Source: Myxococcales bacterium
GTDB taxonomy: Bacteria; Myxococcota_A; Bradymonadia; UBA7976; UBA1532
Direction: 5' to 3'
Assembly: GCA_009692505.1 (NCBI GenBank)
Contig: SHZC01000028.1
Location: 1-35,809, forward strand
Length of the DNA stretch: 35,809 nucleotides
A program made the position numbers and the translations under genes. This document shows positions 33,801 to 35,809 of this stretch, in pieces (position 1 is the stretch's first letter; each line of letters begins with the position of its first letter). The notes under the pieces are model-generated. The model made no database searches. It saw only the letters and a program-made list of their open reading frames with translations, and was not told the DNA's origin.

Positions 33801-35698
33801 TGCAGCGTTATACGCCCGGTGCGGGGGCCATGTGGGTGAACCGCTCGCCCATGCCTTCGACGCGCTTCGGCCACGCCTCGGCCACCGTCAACGGCATCAT
33901 CTATGTGCTCGGCGGCAAGACCAACGGGAACGCGGTCTTGAACACGCATGAGTCCTATAATCCCTCGACCGACATGTGGTCGAACCAGCTCGCGGTCCTG
34001 CCCCGCGCCCGCTATGGGCACGCCGCCGTGCCGCTCAATGGGCTCATCTACGTCGTCGGCGGAGAGACGGCCGGTGCTGTGCCGGTCGCCGAGGTCGACA
34101 TCTACAACCCTGCGACCAACGTCTGGACCGTGGGCCCCGTCTTGCCCACGCCCCGCTCCTTCGGCTCCGGCGGCCTCATGAAGAACATCGGTGCGGTCGC
34201 CGGCCAGCACAACGGCATCCTCTACGCGGGGGGGCGCACGGCCGGGGGCGTCGCGAGCGCCGTCGTCGAAGAGTTGGTCCTCGAAGGCAACCGGTGGTTC
34301 ACCCGCACGTCCTTGCAACGGCCCCTCGTCGGCGCGCCGGGCGTCGATGTCGCCCTGGCCTCGGGCGCGGAGTTCTTCGATACACAGGTCCAGATGTTGT
34401 GGACGGTCGGCGGGCAGTCGGACTCTGGGCTCACGGACACCCTGTCGACCTTCACCTTCGGCCTCGACTACGCCCGCAAGCTCGAGGATCTGCCCGAGGG
34501 GCGTTTCCTGCACTCGGCCGTGTCTCTCGACCGCCACATCTATCTCTTCGGCGGCCGGGACTTCAACGCGTCGCTCGACGGCTTCATCTTCGATCCGGAG
34601 ACCGAGACGTACTCGGCCTTGACCGCCTTGCCGTCGGCCCAGAACGGCCTGGCGTCCATCGCGGTCGACGGGCGGCTGTATGCGATGGGCGGTGCCAACC
34701 AGTTCAGCTTGGCCGTGCCGCATAACCGCAGTTACGACCCCGTCGCCCGAGCCTGGGCGAACCTCCGCCCCATGCTCGTGGCCCGAAACGACGCGGCCAT
34801 CGCCCGCCTCGGCAGTGACATCTACGTCGTCGGCGGCGAGAACAACGGCGTGCTCCAGACCGTCGAGATCTACGATACGCGCACCGACCAGTGGCGAAAC
34901 GGGCCGCTCATGCCGGACGCCCGCAAAGGCGCGATGGCCGTCTCGGTCGACGACGCGATCTACGTCTTCGGCGGCGTGGACGCGGCCAACGCCGAGCGCA
35001 ACACCATCCTGCGCTTCCGGGCCGGTGCCTGGGCCAACGCGGCCGGCAGCTTCACCGGCTCGTACGGTGCGGCGATCGTGGTCGGGGACGGCAAGGTGGC
35101 CCTGCTCGCCGGACGCCGCGCCAACGCCCTGAGCAACGTCTCCATGCGATACGATGTGGCGACGGGCGCTTTCCAGACGTGGCTGGCGGACACGCAACTC
35201 CTCGACGCCTCCGATCGCGTCGGCGCGACGATGCACAACGGCGACCTCTACGTCTTCGGCGGGAACACCGGCTTGATGATGCTGGGGCCGAGCGGCCTGA
35301 CCACGAGCCGCAAGGTCGACTCGCTGTGCTTCAACGGCGTGCTCGACGCGGGCGAGGGCCAAGGTGCCAACCTCGCAGACATGGGCGGGATGTGCGGGAA
35401 CACCGACGGCTGCGCGGTGCTCGGAAACGGTGCCGCCGCCGCTGCCCTGGCCCGCTGCCAGGCCGATGGCTTCGTCTGCACCCCGGGCAACTTCAGCGTC
35501 CTGGGGCTCCGAGGAGGGGCCGGTTCGGGCCCCGAGTGGCAATGCAATAACGCCGACACTTGGCGGATCTACTGCTGGGGCGCGGGGCTGTCGAACTTCA
35601 CCTGCAACGCCAACTGCCAGGTGGGGCGCATCTTGACCGGCCACCAGCCCTGCACCTGCGACTCGCCTGCCCGCTTCGTCTCGAACTGGTGTAATTGA
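30890..35698 (+). CDS. Giant Cys-rich, 12-Kelch-repeat surface lipoprotein
   Basis: The 1602-residue lipoprotein has a signal ending LVVAC (about residue 32) and a short linker. From about residue 80 to 710 it is Cys-rich, with nine repeats of about 37 residues (CVPxCDGRxCGDDGCGGSCG then xCxxGxxCxxxGxC) plus CGDxxCDxxExCxTCxxDC units and a CDDGNGCTDDTC segment. Residues about 720-880 form beta domains, the second chitobiase-C-like (STVYYTTDGGTPDQYSDSF). From about 887 to 1480 I count twelve Kelch units (for example NGIIYVLGGKTNG, GSDIYVVGGENNG), enough for two six-bladed propellers. A final Cys-rich domain (about 1480-1602) follows. Likely a cell-surface adhesin or recognition protein; partner unknown. 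The stop is TGA at 35696-35698. Confidence 0.93.
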   Translation: MAPRIALGGLLKLRPIRRLTLLCALSGLVVACDPGGGVGGLFQSADLGAEPTADRALSVDAMGGGGTGGFDAASPAPDLGLVACVDQARQCAGDQLQSCLGGAWLSLGDCPDRTRCEAGACVDDSCVPMCDRKVCGDDGCGSVCGSCEADEDCLEGRCLARGATCGDSVCDANESCSTCAADCGVCCGDGLCRRDQAEDCNACRTDCACAGDESCAVDGRCVVGCAASCDGRACGSNGCGGSCGACAQDQVCNGEGLCAQPPQSCGDNRCDQNAGEDCATCPVDCGRCCGDEDCDANQLENCATCPIDCLCDLGDVCDVRARACVADCVLDCTDRQCGNDGCGGSCGRCDGGEVCDDTGACVAICTPDCLGKVCGSNGCGGSCGACGPGSRCDGFGQCAVDCVPACDGRSCGDDGCGGSCGNCGAGTHCLFADGRCDADCVPNCVDRVCGQDGCGGSCGVCNRGDFCNQQGVCGALCLPNCQNKECGSNQCGGDCGVCDLDSLCDPRGRCELVCVPACDGRSCGDDGCGSVCGLCGPGDICGLDGLCAPLCVPTCNGAECGEDGCGDVCGACAEGSACFNGRCERDFGCNCLQNERCLDGICRDPALLCSVNRPNGLCPSGEDCVAGICVDRGVECSPANPVGICPPGELCRNARCEDIDDAALCDDRNDCTRDAFDAVRNRCGHAVDNAADCDDGNGCTDDTCRDSVCVGTPRAGCIAPPVLDPFVSPTNVNAVMLRGSKPLGSAVEINGEVAVPESVEVRWLANLNLVPGENIFVINSRDRGQASEAITVRIVYDNVLPRTEISPNGGVFLSGVSVTVASSEPSTVYYTTDGGTPDQYSDSFVSARTFRIFDDTTLKFRARDVAANWELAPVAATFTISGHANGWQDRAVLPEGLSLTAAATLGTTIYVAAGTDGNAPQASTYAYDIATDAWVNLAALAVPRTQATLTAVAPSLYLIGGENEGIPLNFVQRYTPGAGAMWVNRSPMPSTRFGHASATVNGIIYVLGGKTNGNAVLNTHESYNPSTDMWSNQLAVLPRARYGHAAVPLNGLIYVVGGETAGAVPVAEVDIYNPATNVWTVGPVLPTPRSFGSGGLMKNIGAVAGQHNGILYAGGRTAGGVASAVVEELVLEGNRWFTRTSLQRPLVGAPGVDVALASGAEFFDTQVQMLWTVGGQSDSGLTDTLSTFTFGLDYARKLEDLPEGRFLHSAVSLDRHIYLFGGRDFNASLDGFIFDPETETYSALTALPSAQNGLASIAVDGRLYAMGGANQFSLAVPHNRSYDPVARAWANLRPMLVARNDAAIARLGSDIYVVGGENNGVLQTVEIYDTRTDQWRNGPLMPDARKGAMAVSVDDAIYVFGGVDAANAERNTILRFRAGAWANAAGSFTGSYGAAIVVGDGKVALLAGRRANALSNVSMRYDVATGAFQTWLADTQLLDASDRVGATMHNGDLYVFGGNTGLMMLGPSGLTTSRKVDSLCFNGVLDAGEGQGANLADMGGMCGNTDGCAVLGNGAAAAALARCQADGFVCTPGNFSVLGLRGGAGSGPEWQCNNADTWRIYCWGAGLSNFTCNANCQVGRILTGHQPCTCDSPARFVSNWCN
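31262..32638 (+). repeat. Nine Cys-rich repeats inside the giant lipoprotein
   Basis: Nine copies of a roughly 111-base module encode C-x3-C-x5-C-G-x2-G-C-G-x3-C-G-x-C-x6-C-x5-C. They occur in order with two different EB-type CGDxxC insertions after copies 1 and 2. Two copies (5 and 8, starting CVPACDGRSCGDDGCG) are nearly identical, suggesting recent duplication. Confidence 0.9.
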
Positions 35699-35809
35699 CC
35701 TGAGCCTCGGAGTACGCCGAGCCCCGTTCGACACATCGGGGCCAACGCGAAGCTGAACGCGCGAGATTGTTTCGCCGTCGTCGTCTGTGTTCACGTCCTC
35801 GGCGTGCTC

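Noticed and set aside
35706..35721. Hairpin CTCGG-AGTACG-CCGAG after the giant lipoprotein
   Set aside because: The stem is only 5 bp and no T-run follows, so a terminator is not supported.
33761..35794. 677-codon minus-strand frame
   Set aside because: Antisense to the Kelch region; low-complexity Arg/Gly/Val content of a shadow frame.

Overview
The window is about 36 kb of uniformly GC-rich, gene-dense DNA. It appears to come from a Gram-negative bacterium of the former Deltaproteobacteria, most likely Myxococcota or the related Bradymonadota. The clues are lpxC (lipid A synthesis), a membrane-tethered serine/threonine kinase-like protein with TPRs beside a PEGA-domain protein, many lipoproteins, MopE-type DxDxDCDG motifs, and a 1602-residue lipoprotein with Cys-rich GDDGCGGSCG repeats and Kelch propellers. 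The phylum is inferred from gene style, not from a marker gene. No rRNA, tRNA, CRISPR array or intact transposon was found.

Layout. 55-784: an Rpn-family nuclease broken by two frameshifts. 960-5317: an unknown protein, a MerR-type HTH/TPR protein, and a large kinase-like membrane protein whose DFG motif is lost. 5384-6457: a secreted PEGA-domain protein on the opposite strand. 6654-10780 (minus): an exported TldD/PmbA-like protein translationally coupled to a hybrid sensor (TM-HAMP-GAF-HisKA-HATPase) broken by one in-frame stop and two compensating frameshifts. 10874-14283: pabB facing rtcB, and an unknown methionine-free ORF overlapping rtcB. 14310-17299 (minus): two surface lipoproteins, one with MopE-like motifs and one with a thioredoxin fold. 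17300-18081: a decayed stretch with remnants of a DUF433/DUF5615 pair and an IS3-family left end. 18082-20403: a CotH-like lipoprotein. 20410-21771 (minus): a small lipoprotein and lpxC. 21807-24859 (plus): an FGE-sulfatase-fold lipoprotein, a membrane TPR protein and a membrane metallophosphoesterase. 24886-29583 (minus): a tightly packed six-gene set (unknown acidic protein, Hsp20, DUF1844, HtrA-like lipoprotein protease, alpha/beta hydrolase, HflX). 29654-30838: a cytochrome P450. 30890-35698: the Cys-rich/Kelch giant lipoprotein.

How the genes fit together. Most of the window is chromosomal core plus envelope functions rather than an island. The clearest functional unit is the six-gene minus-strand operon, which reads as a proteostasis/stress module with a recognisable promoter just upstream and NTGA start-stop overlaps. 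The second is the tldD-like/histidine kinase pair, which has a good promoter but a damaged sensor. The kinase-like protein and the PEGA protein are convergent neighbours, as often seen in this group. Accessory or selfish DNA is limited to decaying remnants (Rpn, DUF433/DUF5615, IS3).

I did not find a clear-cut new defence or biosynthetic system. The best candidates for new biology are the coupled proteostasis operon with its unknown first gene, the likely pseudokinase, the exported TldD-like protein, and the twin-propeller Cys-rich lipoprotein.
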